From Glebionis coronaria (lineage: Eukaryota > Streptophyta > Magnoliopsida > Asterales > Asteraceae), in NCBI GenBank assembly GCA_025667525.1, contig CM046878.1, positions 83,534,196-83,598,195 on the forward strand: a stretch of 64,000 nt of DNA. The letters run 5' to 3'. Made by a program: the position numbers and the translations under genes. The notes below the pieces were generated by a model, which made no database searches, had not been told where the DNA came from, and worked only from the letters and a program-made list of their open reading frames with translations. Positions 33,644 to 45,442 of this stretch are shown here, piece after piece (the stretch's first letter is position 1; each line of letters starts with the position of its first letter).

Positions 33644-36600
33644 TGTAAAAACCGCATGCTTTTACCATGAATAGTACCCTTAAGATCGTACGTACTAGAT
33701 TTAAACTTTCCTAATATAGCATGATTACGATTACGTGTTAGGATTTTACGTATTACGTACGTGTTAGAACACGATAAGTATTTACTACGCACGAGCACGT
33801 AATAATTATTTGACAATAATTAATCACGAACATGCGATCATGAAATCATGAACATAATTAAATCACGGGCTAATATTATTTACGTATAAATATTTATTAC
33901 GAACACGAATAAATATATTAAGTCACGATCGATAACTAATTAAAACACGTAAAACACGAACACGAGAACACACGAGAACACACCAATATTTTAGACACGG
34001 AAAAACATTCGGGTTACCCCTTGTGGGCCCCATTACCACGAAATAGGGAGGGAGGATGGGCTTAGCCCATCAAAATTTACTAAAAGGGGTTTAAGGGATT
34101 TTCACTACTCATTTACAACTTACAGAAGGTTTTTAGCAAAAACCTAAAAACCCTCCTCTCCTTCTCCTTTGTGCCGCCACCTTCAAAACACAAAAAGGGA
34201 GTGTTTGTTGATCTTTGATCTTGAAGATTTGGTGATTGATCGTGTTTGTTCTTCGTTCTCTTGATCCACGAATTCGGTAAAACCTTTTTAAACCTTTTCT
34301 TGTAATTTAATCTTTTTATTAATCATGAACATGTGATGTTTTTATAAAAACATAATAATTAATCATAGATCTAACATGTTTAGGTGTTAAATTAAATCAA
34401 AGGGTTGTTTTTAAGGGGTGTTTGCTTTGGCCGCCGGCTTCACCGAACCCAAAAGGGGTTTCGGTTTGCCAAGCCGACCACCACCAAGACCGTATGGTCT
34501 TGGTTGGTGCGTGTGGGTCCCACGGCAGCAAGGGGAAACACGGGGTACCCCGAGTTGGTTCGGGGTACGGTGTCGAGTCATGTCCGGCTCATGTTTTTAG
34601 CCTAGATCCGGTTCATGGGGTATGTTAGTTTTTTTTATGTTTATGAACTTATGTTAAAATTAAATTAATAAAATGATGTGATTAATTTAATAACATGACT
34701 TAGGTTATTTAATTATTAATGAACATGAAATTATTTTAACCTAAGTTTTTATATATTTAAGACTTATGATTAATTAATTATTTTAAAACCATGGATATAA
34801 TTAATTAATTAACATGACTTAGGTTATATTATTAATATATAATAATACATATTTTAACCTAAGTATTTAACTTATTTAATTAAAAACATGTTATACTTTA
34901 ATTAAATATTATAACCTATAGTTTAATTAAATTACATGAAATAATTATTAAACTATACAATATACCATATGACTTAGAAAATAATCATGAAAAACACTTA
35001 GGCTTATGTACTTAGCTTATTAAACCAGCTTAATTCTAATTATGGAAACTTTCTATTTTTAGAAACTTAATTAAATAAGGCAGCTAATCTATTTGTGGAA
35101 ACCAACTATTTTTAGAAACTTATTTATTTAAGGCAGCTAATCTATTTATGGAAACTTATTTAATTAAGGCAGCAAATCTATTTATGGAAACTTTCTATTT
35201 TTAGAAACTTATCTATTTTAAGCAGTTTTTAGAAACTTTCTATTTTTGGAAACTTTCTATTTTTGGAAACTTTCTATTTTTGGAAACTTTCTATTTTTGG
35301 AAACTTTCTATTTTTGGTAACTTTCTATTTTTGGAAACTTTCTATTTTTGGAAACTTTCTATTTTTGGAAACTTTCTATTTTTGGAAACTTTCTATTTTA
35401 GGAAAGCTGCTATTTTTGGAAAGTTACTTATTATTACACAGTAAGTATAATAACACATGAAATACCAGAAATACTTAATCAGATTAAGCAGAATATAAGA
35501 TTTAATACAATTTAAGGCTTTAAAACAGTAAAACATAGTAAGAACACATAAAATAAGTTAAGACATGACATAAAACCAGCTATGTATTTAGTAAGCAGAT
35601 ACTTATTCATGTACGTATTTATGTAGCACTAGTGATTCGGAAGTAGGATTCCTCGCAGCTCATTTTTCTCGTTCACTGGACATAAGGTACGGATTCTCGT
35701 CCTTTCAGTATGGACATTCTTTCCTTATTAGGATTCCCCGTATGCAGCCAACTGTTTTTTCCCGTAGTATAAGTATGAGTTTAATTGCTTATGTTTTAAA
35801 TATGATTACCTATAGCCATATACATGCATGACCAGTTTCACCTAGTTATGGAGGTACCATAACCATAACATTAGAGGCACTCATGTTATGACTTCACCAC
35901 GGCGGAGTGATTGCTCGTGGCGTCCCTTCAGCTTTTGGCCATTTATTTATATTTATCATGTGGGGCGTATGGGTGCATCCTAGTTACATGTTTTTATTCA
36001 GGATTACATGGTGAATGTGGTGTGTGCCTTGCATCCTTCACAAGGAGCTGATCCCTCCTACCCATAAACCAGTATATTAAATTAGAGGCAGCCCCTCTAA
36101 TTTGCATGATGAGATCACCCCTCCAAGTATTCATGCACGGTGGATTTTGATGACCTATATTGGCTAATGGTAAAATGTGTTAAACAGTTTTCATAAGATA
36201 AACATAAGGCTTTCCAAACTATAAAACCAGTCTTATGAACATGTTCCAAGTTTTCCAGGACTTATACATTTCCGCTGCTATTAAGTCTCTATTATGTTTT
36301 AGTCACTTATACTATGTCTATATCCATGCACTGAGCGTTTTGCTCAGCCGTTACTTTCCTTTCCATGTCCCAAAACGACAGGTACCCTAGGAAAGACTCG
36401 AGCATTTGGAGGACGTGCATAGGATGGAAGCTGCTAGAGACTTCTTTTCCTTTTGCCTTCATATATTTATGCTTGTGTAGTCTTTCATTCGTTTCTTTTG
36501 CTTTATTATGTTTTGGGCTTATGTTTGGGAACCGATGTTTGATTCCGGTTATCCCTATGGTCATGTAATGTTTTGTACATTTATCCTTGTATGCTTTGAT

Positions 36601-36651
36601 GACACGCCATAATTATACGTGACATTCCATTTATCAAAATGGGGTGTTACA
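33644..36651 (+). repeat. 5' LTR of Gypsy B
   Basis: Begins TGTAAAAACCGCATGC and ends GGGGTGTTACA, followed by the PBS. Nearly identical to 40728-43717. Confidence 0.95.
35040..35415 (+). repeat. 17-bp tandem repeat block in the Gypsy B 5' LTR
   Basis: About ten consecutive copies of GGAAACTTTCTATTTTT from about 35230, preceded by looser variants with 'ggcagctaatctatttatgg' spacers. The repetitive open frame across it is not a gene. Confidence 0.95.
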
Positions 36652-36655
36652 ATTA

Positions 36656-36668
36656 TGGTATCAGAGCC
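36656..36668 (+). other. Primer-binding site of Gypsy B
   Basis: TGGTATCAGAGCC, the perfect complement pattern of plant initiator tRNA-Met, four bases after the LTR. Confidence 0.95.
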
Positions 36669-39600
36669 AGGGCTTCGACCTGTAGGCTCTAAAACTCGAC
36701 CTGTGACTAGTGGGTAGTCACCAGGAGCTTCCTAAGCCAACGTTTGTTATTCCACGTATTGATGTTTTCAGCGCATTGTTGTTTTAACCATGATGTTTTA
36801 AGCACCTTGAGGTTTTAACCTTGATGTTTTCATCGATATTGTTTTACTAATATGGATGGACAACCGTCATTCATATTTATTTATGTGTCATTGTTTCATG
36901 CATAATGTTCCTCGTGAACTGTGGCTATGTGGACTGAACCCCAGTAGTTCATAATTAGTCACATAAAATTTTTTTCTGATAAGTTTTGACATATGAGTTT
37001 CATTTATTTATGTTTCATGTATCATTGTTGCAGGGATTATGACTAAGTAATGGTTGGTACAGGACTGGCCCTATTTAGTCGCATGTGCTTTTATCGAAAC
37101 TTTTAACTTTGGGACCGACCCATAGGCGTCCCCTCGCCATGTCTTTTGTTTTGGAACCGACCCATAGGCGTTCCCTCGCACATATAAAGGTTTTATAAAC
37201 TACATTACGCATTCATGCACTGTTTTTCATGCATAAAGTTTTTCTCATGATTTAAATTGGCATAAAAAAATTTTTTTAGGTCCCCTCATAAGTTATTATG
37301 TTTTTATGTCATGTATGTTTTCATACTATCATGGTTAACTTCAGTTTCATGCTGATTATGTTATACACTTCTTCGTGATAGATGGTTTCATGTTTCTTCA
37401 TGATAATTCCGTCTTCATGTTGATTATGTTTTACGCCTCTTCTGTTATTTACGTTGTCCTGCAAGACATTGTTAGATTTCATTGAATCATGCTTTCATGA
37501 TAGTCATGGTTGGTTTTCATTGATCATGCTGTCAGGCAAATCATCGTTGAATTTTGTGTAACCACAATTTAACGTTTCCGTTATAACTAGAATGATGTCT
37601 ATGCTAATACTGCTAGGTTATCATGATGGTTTTCCTAACCGTTTAACCGATTTACTTTCCTTAAATCATGACAAATGATCGACCCCCATACCGATCATTT
37701 CATGTACATTCCATGTGTACTCCATGTACCTTATCCTACGTATGTACTTCCACTTGCTGATACTCTACAAATTGCTGATGCCGCTCATAACTTGGAGATG
37801 TTACTAAGGGTTGATGCTGCTGACGTTCGGAGACGCTACGAGATGCGGATGCTGTTCAACCTGGAGATCCTACTAGACGAAGACAAAGGCGTCGGAGCAA
37901 AGCAATTGGACGAGAAGATGCTTCACCATCAGACGATTCCCATCAATCATTGTCCCTAATTCTTAGTTACATGTCACACGTCATTCGGCTGTCATTTCAG
38001 CCATATGAGTGCAAACCGGTACCAGCCGGCCACTCAGCTGAATAGTTACATGAATCACGGTCATGAGAATGACCGTCATGGAACTGACAGACAGGACGAT
38101 AGTAACCACTACTATGACAGAAACTATCCTATAAATCGCAACCGAGGCTCCGGCCGCGGACGTGATCAGACATACAAAGGATCAGTAGTCCAACCGATCC
38201 GCCAAGTCTGGCATAATAACCTAATATTATAGTTCTATGGAATTACGTCTCGAGACACATGTCAAGACATCAGTCAAGACACATGTCTCACGTATAGTTC
38301 CAAGACACGAGTCAAGACACATGACTCACGTCCAACTATGGAACATTTCTAAGAAATTCAGGGTACCCTCCAAGGGTATACCCATTTTGTTGTGCCATGT
38401 ATTGATCAGGCCACAAGAAACTCTATACCATTATCAGCGCATCAGTGAAAATTGTCACGTTGCCAATGTCACTTCATTTCTTTCACCATGGTTCATATAT
38501 TCATGACCATGAAGGACGTCTTTCGTATTCCCACGTATACGAAGGTTTTCCTTCAGCTTAATGATGAGATCCAAGCTGCTAACGCATTTCCTCGGACAGA
38601 CACGAGATGAATTTTATCCTAATTATGTACTATGAACAGCACACCATGCTACGATTCATATTTATGTACAGTAAGGTTCAGGCTCCTGAATACATTCAGC
38701 TTGATTTTCCATCAGGAAAACCTGTACAAATTATCTATGCTTACAAGCATGTGCGTTGTTAGCCATGGTCGCTAAAATTTTCTAGTTGTCAGTAAGACAC
38801 GACCACTTAAGTCTTTTACGCATAGCCAGTTGATTATTCCAAAATCTTCCTATACATTCCAGAAGAACCTATAAGGAGAAGGATGGTACCATGAGATTAT
38901 GTGTCGACTACCATCGGCTTAAACAAATCACCATTCATGACCGTTATTCTCCTCCACGTATTGACAACATGTCCAATCGACCCTACTGTGTTAATTACGT
39001 TCCCAAGATCGAACTCATGATCATGCTGCCAATAGTGACGAGTGAAAGAGCAGGACATGTCCATGACTGCTATTCGTACACGACTTGGTCATGCTAAATT
39101 CATGATTCTGTATTAATCTCATAAATGCTTCCACAGCATTATGAACTTAATAAATTGAGTTTCCATGGACTCACATGCAAATTCATCAGTGTTCTCATTG
39201 AGGATAACCTGATTTCCTTTAAGCCCAGAGAAGAACAGGAAGACCATATCTGCACTATGTTGCAAATTCTATGACAAGAGAAATTTTACCCTAGAAAATT
39301 TTTTTCAATATCAATTCTGTTTGATTACAGTGACATGCTGAATCACATGGATTTCTACGGTTAATCTCACTATGACTCAGCTTATGCGTAAAGGAAAGAA
39401 CCCTACATTACATTAGGTGTTATAGAAAATCACACGCTAAGAGAAGTTTAGATCCATAGACTCAGAGTTTCGCAAACTCCTATGTATCAAGTTCGATGAA
39501 GCAAGATACAGTTACGTTCATATCTTCATACCTGTCACACAAACAGGTTAAGATAGGACACCAACAGACTAGGATGTTTTCATCATCTGAAATTGTGAAT

Positions 39601-40714
39601 TGAAATGGGACAAGATCTCCATGGATTTTGGTTACCAGATTAACGCAAACTCAGAAGAAGCATGATGCTATCTGGGTTATTGCAAACAGTTTGATCAAGT
39701 CTGCAGAATCCTTACATCCGCAAGGATTTCAGAACCAACAGATTGATCGGACATGTTCCAGCCAAGGCTCATCCGATCACTTGGCAATTCCTCAGTTATC
39801 AGGTCAGACAAATATTCATAATTATGCTCCTTATTTACTTCGCGTCCTTGTTCTAATTCCACGCCTTGCTTTCGCGCTCGCGTTCATGACACTATTCACG
39901 TTCATGATCGTATTTTGGTTTACGATTTTGCGTTCATTTCTTTTCTCATTATGGATAGTTTGCAAGAACTTGAGAGACCAGACCCAAGTTTAGTATAACT
40001 CCCTATCCTCAGATAGACGTTTCTCGCCATAATCTATGTCTCACCTTCTAGCGTTTGTCGTTACCGCCATTATATTCTATGATCACGATATGTTTCACAT
40101 GTCATGTTCATTCCACGTTCCTCATATCATGATCAAGATATGTTACACGTATCAGGGATCACGATATGTTTACTCATACTACACTCGCCATATCTCCACG
40201 TAGCACGTTCAAAATTTTTCACGTATCACGTTCAAATTTTTTCACGTACTACGTTTCTTTATGTCTCGCGCATCGTTGCTAGTTATCGGTTAAGTTGGAT
40301 TGTTTTGCACCGTAACGTTTCAGTTACCCTAACACGTTAACTCTTATTTTCCTCGATCGAATTTAGGGGTTCTACCTTACGTTGATAACCAAGAACTTCT
40401 TCGTATTCCAAATCAAGGTCAGGAGGACCAAGACTTATCATTCGTGTCAAGATCTTATAAAGGAACCGTTCCAAGTGGGAAGCCACTTGGAAACGGACAA
40501 GTTCATCCGGACTTCTTATCCGTTTCCTCTTATCAATTAGATATGTCCTTTCAGCCACGTCACGTTCCATGTCCTTTTTAGACATGTCACGTTCCGCATT
40601 CTTTCTGCCAGGTCACCTGCACGTTAATTTATCTTACATACCCTCTCAGTCTGATTCGGGTATGTTTCTCTTTCAGTTATGTTATCTATAATTCAGGGAA
40701 GAATTATTCTTTTT
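36669..40714 (+). pseudogene. Gypsy B internal region: scrambled gag-pol remains
   Basis: Only islands of the polyprotein can be read. There is a gag piece near 37770-37860 (ADAAHNLEMLLRVDAAD), the gag C-terminal basic linker at 38005-38215, an RT piece at 38888-38960 (MRLCVDYHRLKQITIHDRYS), an integrase piece near 39650-39690 (KKHDAIWVIANSLIKSAE), and a short chromodomain-like match near 40470. Order follows a normal chromovirus, but long parts of protease, RT, RNase H and integrase are missing or unreadable. The leader 36669-37260 closely matches the Gypsy A leader (complement of 50820-51118). Non-autonomous. Confidence 0.85.
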
Positions 40715-40727
40715 AGGGGGGAAGAGT
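40715..40727 (+). other. Polypurine tract of Gypsy B
   Basis: AGGGGGGAAGAGT immediately before the 3' LTR. Confidence 0.92.
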
Positions 40728-43717
40728 TGTAAAACCCGCATGCTTTTACCATGAATAGTACCCTTAAGATCGTACGTACTAGATTTAAACTTTCCTAATA
40801 TAGCATGATTGCGATTACGTGTTAGGATTTTACGTATTACGTACGTGTTAGAACACGATAAGTATTTACTACGCACGAGCACGTAATAATTATTTGACAA
40901 TAATTAATCACGAACATGCGATCATGAAATCATGAACGTAGTTAAATCACGGGCTAATATTATTTACGTATATATATTTATTACGAACACGAATAAATAT
41001 ATTAAGTCACGATCGATAACTAATTAAAACACGTAAAACACGAACACGAGAACACACGAGAACACACCAATATTTTAGACACGGAAAAACATTTGGGTTA
41101 CCCCTAGTGGGCCCCATTACCATGAAATAGGGAGGGAGGATGGGCTTAGCCCATCAAATTTTACTAAAAGTGGTTTAAGGGATTTTCACTACTCATTTAC
41201 AACTTACAGAAGATTTTTAGCAAAAACCTAAAAACCCTCCTCTCCTTCTCCTTTGTGCCGCCACCTTCAAAACACAAAAAGGGAGTGTTTGTTGATCTTT
41301 GATCTTGAAGATTTGGTGATTGATCGTGTTTGTTCTTCGTTCTCTTGATCCACGAATTCGGTAAAACCTTTTTAAACCTTTTCTTGTAATTTAATCTTTT
41401 TATTAATCATGAACATGTGATGTTTTTATAAAAACATAATAATTAATCATAGATCTAACATGTTTAGGTGTTAAATTAAATCAAAGGGTTGTTTTTAAGG
41501 GGTGTTTGATTTGGCCGCCGGCTTCACCGAACCCAAAAGGGGTTTCGGTTTGCCAAGCCGACCACCACCAAGACCGTATGGTCTTGGTTGGTGTGTGTGG
41601 GTCCCACGGCAGCAAGGGGAAACACGGGGTACCCCGAATTGGTTCGGGGTACGGTGTCGATTCATTTCCGGCTCATGTTTTTAGCCCAGATCCGGTTCAT
41701 GGGGTATGTTAGTTTTTTTTATGTTTATGAACTTATGTTAAAATTAAATTAATAAAATGATGTGATTAATTTAATAACATGACTTAGGTTATTTAATTAT
41801 TAATGAACATGAAATTATTTTAACCTAAGTATTTATATATTTAAGACTTATGATTAATTAATTATTTTGAAACCATGGATATAATTAATTAATTAACATG
41901 ACTTAGGTTATATTATTAATATATAATAATACATATTTTAACCTAAGTATTTTTAACTTATTTAATTAAAAACATGTTATACTTTAATTAAATATTATAA
42001 CCTATAGTTTAATTAAATTACATGAAATAATTATTAAACTATACAATATACCATATGACTTAGAAAATAATCATGAAAAACACTTAGGCTTATGTACTTA
42101 GCCTATTAAACCAGCTTAATTCTAATTATGGAAACTTTCTATTTTTAGAAACTTAATTAAATAAGGCAGCTAATCTATTTATGGAAACCAACTATTTTTA
42201 GAAACTTATTTATTTAAGGCAGCTAATCTATTTATGGAAACTTATTTAATTAAGGCAGCAAATCTATTTATGGAAACTTTCTATTTTTAGAAACTTATCT
42301 ATTTTAAGCAGTTTTTGGAAACTTTCTATTTTTGGAAACTTTCCATTTTTGGAAACTTTCTATTTTTGTAAACTTTCTATTTTTGGAAACTTTCTATTTT
42401 TGGTAACTTTCTATTTTTGGAAACTTTCTATTTTTGGAAACTTTCTATTTTTGGAAACTTTCTATTTTGGGAAACCTGCTATTTTTGGAAAGTTACTTAT
42501 TATTACACAGTAAGTATAATAACACATGAAATACCAGAAATACTTAATCAATATTAAGCAGAATATAAGATTTAATACAGTTTAAGGCTTTAAAACAGTA
42601 AAACATAGTAAGAACACATAAAATAAGCTAAGACATGACATAAAACCAGCTATGTATTTAGTAAGCAGATACTTATTCATGTACGTATTTATGTAGCACT
42701 AGTGATTCGGAAGTAGGATTCCTCGCAGTTCATCTTTCTCGTTCACTGGACATAAGGTACGGATTCCCGTCCTTTCAGTATGGACATTCTTTCCTTATTA
42801 GGATTTCCCCGTATGCAGCCAACTGTTTTCCCGTAGTATAAATATGAGTTTGATTGCTTATGTTTTAAATATGATTACTTATAGCCATATACATGCATGA
42901 CCAGTTTCACCTAGTTATGGAGGTACCATAACCATAACATTAGAGGCACTGATGTTATGACTTCACCACGGCGGAGTGATTGCTCGTGGCGTCCCTTAAG
43001 CTTTTGGCCATTTATTTATATTTATCATGTGGGGCGTATGGGTGCATCCTAGTTACATGTTTTTATTCAGGATTACATGGTGAATGTGGTGTGTGCCTTG
43101 CATCCTTCAAAAGAGCTGATCCCTCCTACCCATAAACCAATATATTAAATTAGAGGCAGCCCCTCTAATTTGCATGATGAGGTCACCCCTCCAAGTATTC
43201 ATGCACGGTGGATTTTTATGACCTATATTGGCTAATGGTAAAATGTGTTAAACAGTTTTCATAAGATAAACATAAGGCTTTCCAAACTATAAAACCAGTT
43301 TTATGAACATGTTCCAGGTTTTCCAGGACTTATACATTTCCGCTGCTATTAAGTCTCTATTATGTTTTAGTCACTTATACTATGTCTATATCCGTGCACT
43401 GAGCGTTTTGCTCAGCCGTTACTTTCCTTTCCATGTCCCAAAACGGCAGGTACCCTAGGAAAGACTCGAGCATTTGGAGGATGTGCATTGGATGGAAGCT
43501 GCTAGAGACTTCTTTTCCTTTTGCCTTCATATTTATGCTTGTGTAGTCTTTCATTCGTTTCTTTTGCTTTATTATGTTTTGGGCTTATGTTTGGGAAGCG
43601 ATGTTTGATTTCGGTTATCCCTATGGTCATGTAATGTTTTGTACATTTATCCTTGTATGCTTTGATGACATGCCATAATTATACGTGACATTCCATTTAT
43701 CAAAATGGGGTGTTACA
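40728..43717 (+). repeat. 3' LTR of Gypsy B
   Basis: 2990 bp, TGTAAAACCCGCATGC to GGGGTGTTACA, followed by TSD ATCCA. A slightly different number of 17-bp repeats explains most of the length difference from the 5' LTR. Confidence 0.95.
42125..42495 (+). repeat. 17-bp tandem repeat block in the Gypsy B 3' LTR
   Basis: Counterpart of 35040-35415, with a few substitutions between copies. Confidence 0.93.
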
Positions 43718-43722
43718 ATCCA

Positions 43723-44077
43723 TGTCATGAATAGTAGCTAGATAGCCCTCACAACCATGTGAAAGTAATGCACGTGCTTGCAGGGTTGATATGATTTGTA
43801 CAGACCTTCCGGGTACGAACCCGTTGTGAATGTAATCTGGCGCATTAACATCACCGAAGATGACTCGATATGCATGGCATTCTATGGTAGCATGATGCTT
43901 GGATAACCAATCCATGCCCAAAATCATGTCAAAATCATTCATGTCCAGCGGAAGTGCGTCAACAGAACGAATCTTGTCATCAAACTCTAGGGGAAGGCTC
44001 TTGTACACATGGGTTATGCGTACAAAGTCTCTCAAAGGCGTGGAAATATTCAGTATATTCTCTAGTGGCATGGGGAG
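43723..44077 (-). pseudogene. Gypsy A protease, C-terminal part
   Basis: Minus-strand frame lying between the hAT MITE and Gypsy B. It contains the second half of a retroviral-type aspartic protease domain, with FDMILGMDWLSKHHATIECH (about 43925-43870) typical of Gypsy proteases. No internal stop. The apparent N-terminus and C-terminus of the longer open frame are MITE and LTR sequence and are not part of the protein. The segment continues to the right into 44627-46170 and to the left into 30729-33638 once the insertions are ignored. Confidence 0.92.
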
Positions 44078-44626
44078 TAGGGGTGGCAATTTCTGACCCG
44101 ACACGAAACTCGACCTGAAACTGACACGAAAATTAACAGGTTCGGGTTGAGTATACTAAATTTTGGGTCAGGTTTGGGTCGACCTATCTGACCCGTTTGT
44201 TAAACAGGTTAGGTTTGGGTTAGAATTAAATTAAGCGGGTCCACCCGACAACCCGTTTAAGATTTTTTTCCTTATATTAAAAACGATTAATATTTTATCA
44301 TACGTGTTAACTAGGTTAAACGGGTCAAGCCTAAACCCATTTAACATGTTAACACGTGTAATGTACCTATTTTTGTATATAAAACTTGTTAAATGGGTCA
44401 ACCCGAAACCCGATTAACCTATTCAACCCATGTAACCTATTTAACGTCAACCCAAATATATATATATGGGTTAAATGGGTTAGGTTCGGGTTATGTGTAA
44501 ACAGGTTAGGGTTGATATAGATGACCCGATTATTTGAATGGGTCAGGTTTGGGTCGAGAATTTCGGACCCGCCAACTTGACAACCCGAACCCGCTAACCC
44601 GAACCCGACACCATTTGCCACCCCTA
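44078..44626. mobile_element. hAT-type MITE inside the Gypsy A protease, 549 bp
   Basis: Ends TAGGGGTGGCAATTTCTGAC and (inverted) TAGGGGTGGCAAATGG, with a perfect 8-bp TSD ATGGGGAG (44070-44077, 44627-44634). Same family as 14176-14693. It splits the aspartic protease coding region without other damage at the site. Confidence 0.93.
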
Positions 44627-44993
44627 ATGGGGAGTATCCTAACATTCTTGGCATAAGCAGTAGAAATGACCGAGTGAGTAGCACCTGTATCAAACAAAAC
44701 ACATGCAGCTTGACCATGCATATACAAGATTCCAGTGATGGTACATGTAGACTTGTTGGCCTGATCGCGAGATGTCGTGTAAACGCGTCCACTAGTAGGA
44801 GGCGGCTTGGTATCAGCATGTCCCGATGTGCCCTCCATCTCGCCCTTGCGGTAGTCTTTCATGCGATGGCCAGGAAGACCACACTTGTAGCATGCGTCGC
44901 TGTCGCGACGACATAGCCCTGGGTGCCTACGGTGGCAAGTAGTGCAAAGAGGATGAGTATATCCTCCAGCAGGTGTCCTGACTGGCTGTGAGC

Positions 44994-45067
44994 CTGATAA
45001 GAACAATATACATGAGACATGATGAAAGGTACAAAGGATAATCCGGATAAATCGTAAGATGGAATAC
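44994..45067 (-). other. Intron-like segment 3 in Gypsy A gag (74 nt)
   Basis: On the minus strand it starts GTATTCCATC and ends TTCTTATCAG, with a pyrimidine-rich 3' end. Length is not a multiple of three. Skipping it links two stretches of gag-linker coding in one frame. Confidence 0.65.
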
Positions 45068-45147
45068 CAGTGATAGCTTGACGGTTAGGCTGTGAACCTC
45101 TCTGGTTCTGGTCCCTCCCGTTACCATGATTTCTGGTAGAAGATTCT

Positions 45148-45209
45148 CTAATGTGTCAGAATTAAGAATTATAACATGTAATCATAAGAAAATGAGTAAG
45201 TATAAGGAC
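45148..45209 (-). other. Intron-like segment 2 in Gypsy A gag (62 nt)
   Basis: Starts GTCCTTATAC and ends GACACATTAG on the minus strand. It is short for a plant intron and the donor is weak, but it is AT-rich and its removal keeps the frame. Confidence 0.55.
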
Positions 45210-45359
45210 CTGCTGTTGTTCGAGTATCCAGCGTTGCTACGGTAATTATCATTACCGCCACGCCTATCCGTAGCAGAACTGTCGTGAGTCTGACCGTTTC
45301 CCTTGGGCTGAGTAGGTTGTTGCTGAGTAGCCGGCTGATACCGGTCCCCAGTCTTCTGC

Positions 45360-45442
45360 CTGGAAGATACAGTTTAAAGAGATGAAATATTGACATATAC
45401 TGAAAGAATACTGATTGGTTACCGTTGAATACGAATGTTTAC
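45360..45442 (-). other. Intron-like segment 1 in Gypsy A gag (83 nt)
   Basis: Starts GTAAACATTC and ends GTATCTTCCAG on the minus strand, a good donor and acceptor. T-rich inside. The frames on both sides agree only when it is removed. Confidence 0.7.

Larger units (their letters stand above)
33644..43717 (+). mobile_element. Gypsy B: full-length, internally degenerate chromovirus inserted in Gypsy A
   Basis: Plus orientation, 10.07 kb, with LTRs of 3008 and 2990 bp and a perfect 5-bp TSD ATCCA (33639-33643, 43718-43722). It belongs to the same family as Gypsy A (same PBS, PPT and LTR ends) but the LTRs are a distinct subgroup. It interrupts the protease-RT part of Gypsy A in the opposite orientation. 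The two LTRs are very alike, yet the 4.1-kb interior has no long open frame. It was probably moved by enzymes of another copy. Confidence 0.95.

Noticed and set aside
34405..34628. Overlapping open frames of 60-68 codons, repeated at 41502-41712 (and 29688-29901 / 53192-53386 in the A LTRs)
   Set aside because: They recur because they lie in LTRs; GC-rich LTR text gives chance frames in several registers.
35263..35460. Open frame with repeating LETFYFWKLSIFGN-like units, and a possible CRISPR-like look of the 17-bp array
   Set aside because: It is the LTR tandem repeat read in frame. Units are contiguous with no unique spacers, and the context is a plant retroelement.
43700..44104. Continuous 134-codon frame as one protein
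   Set aside because: Its ends are MITE and LTR sequence; only 43723-44077 belongs to the Gypsy A protease.
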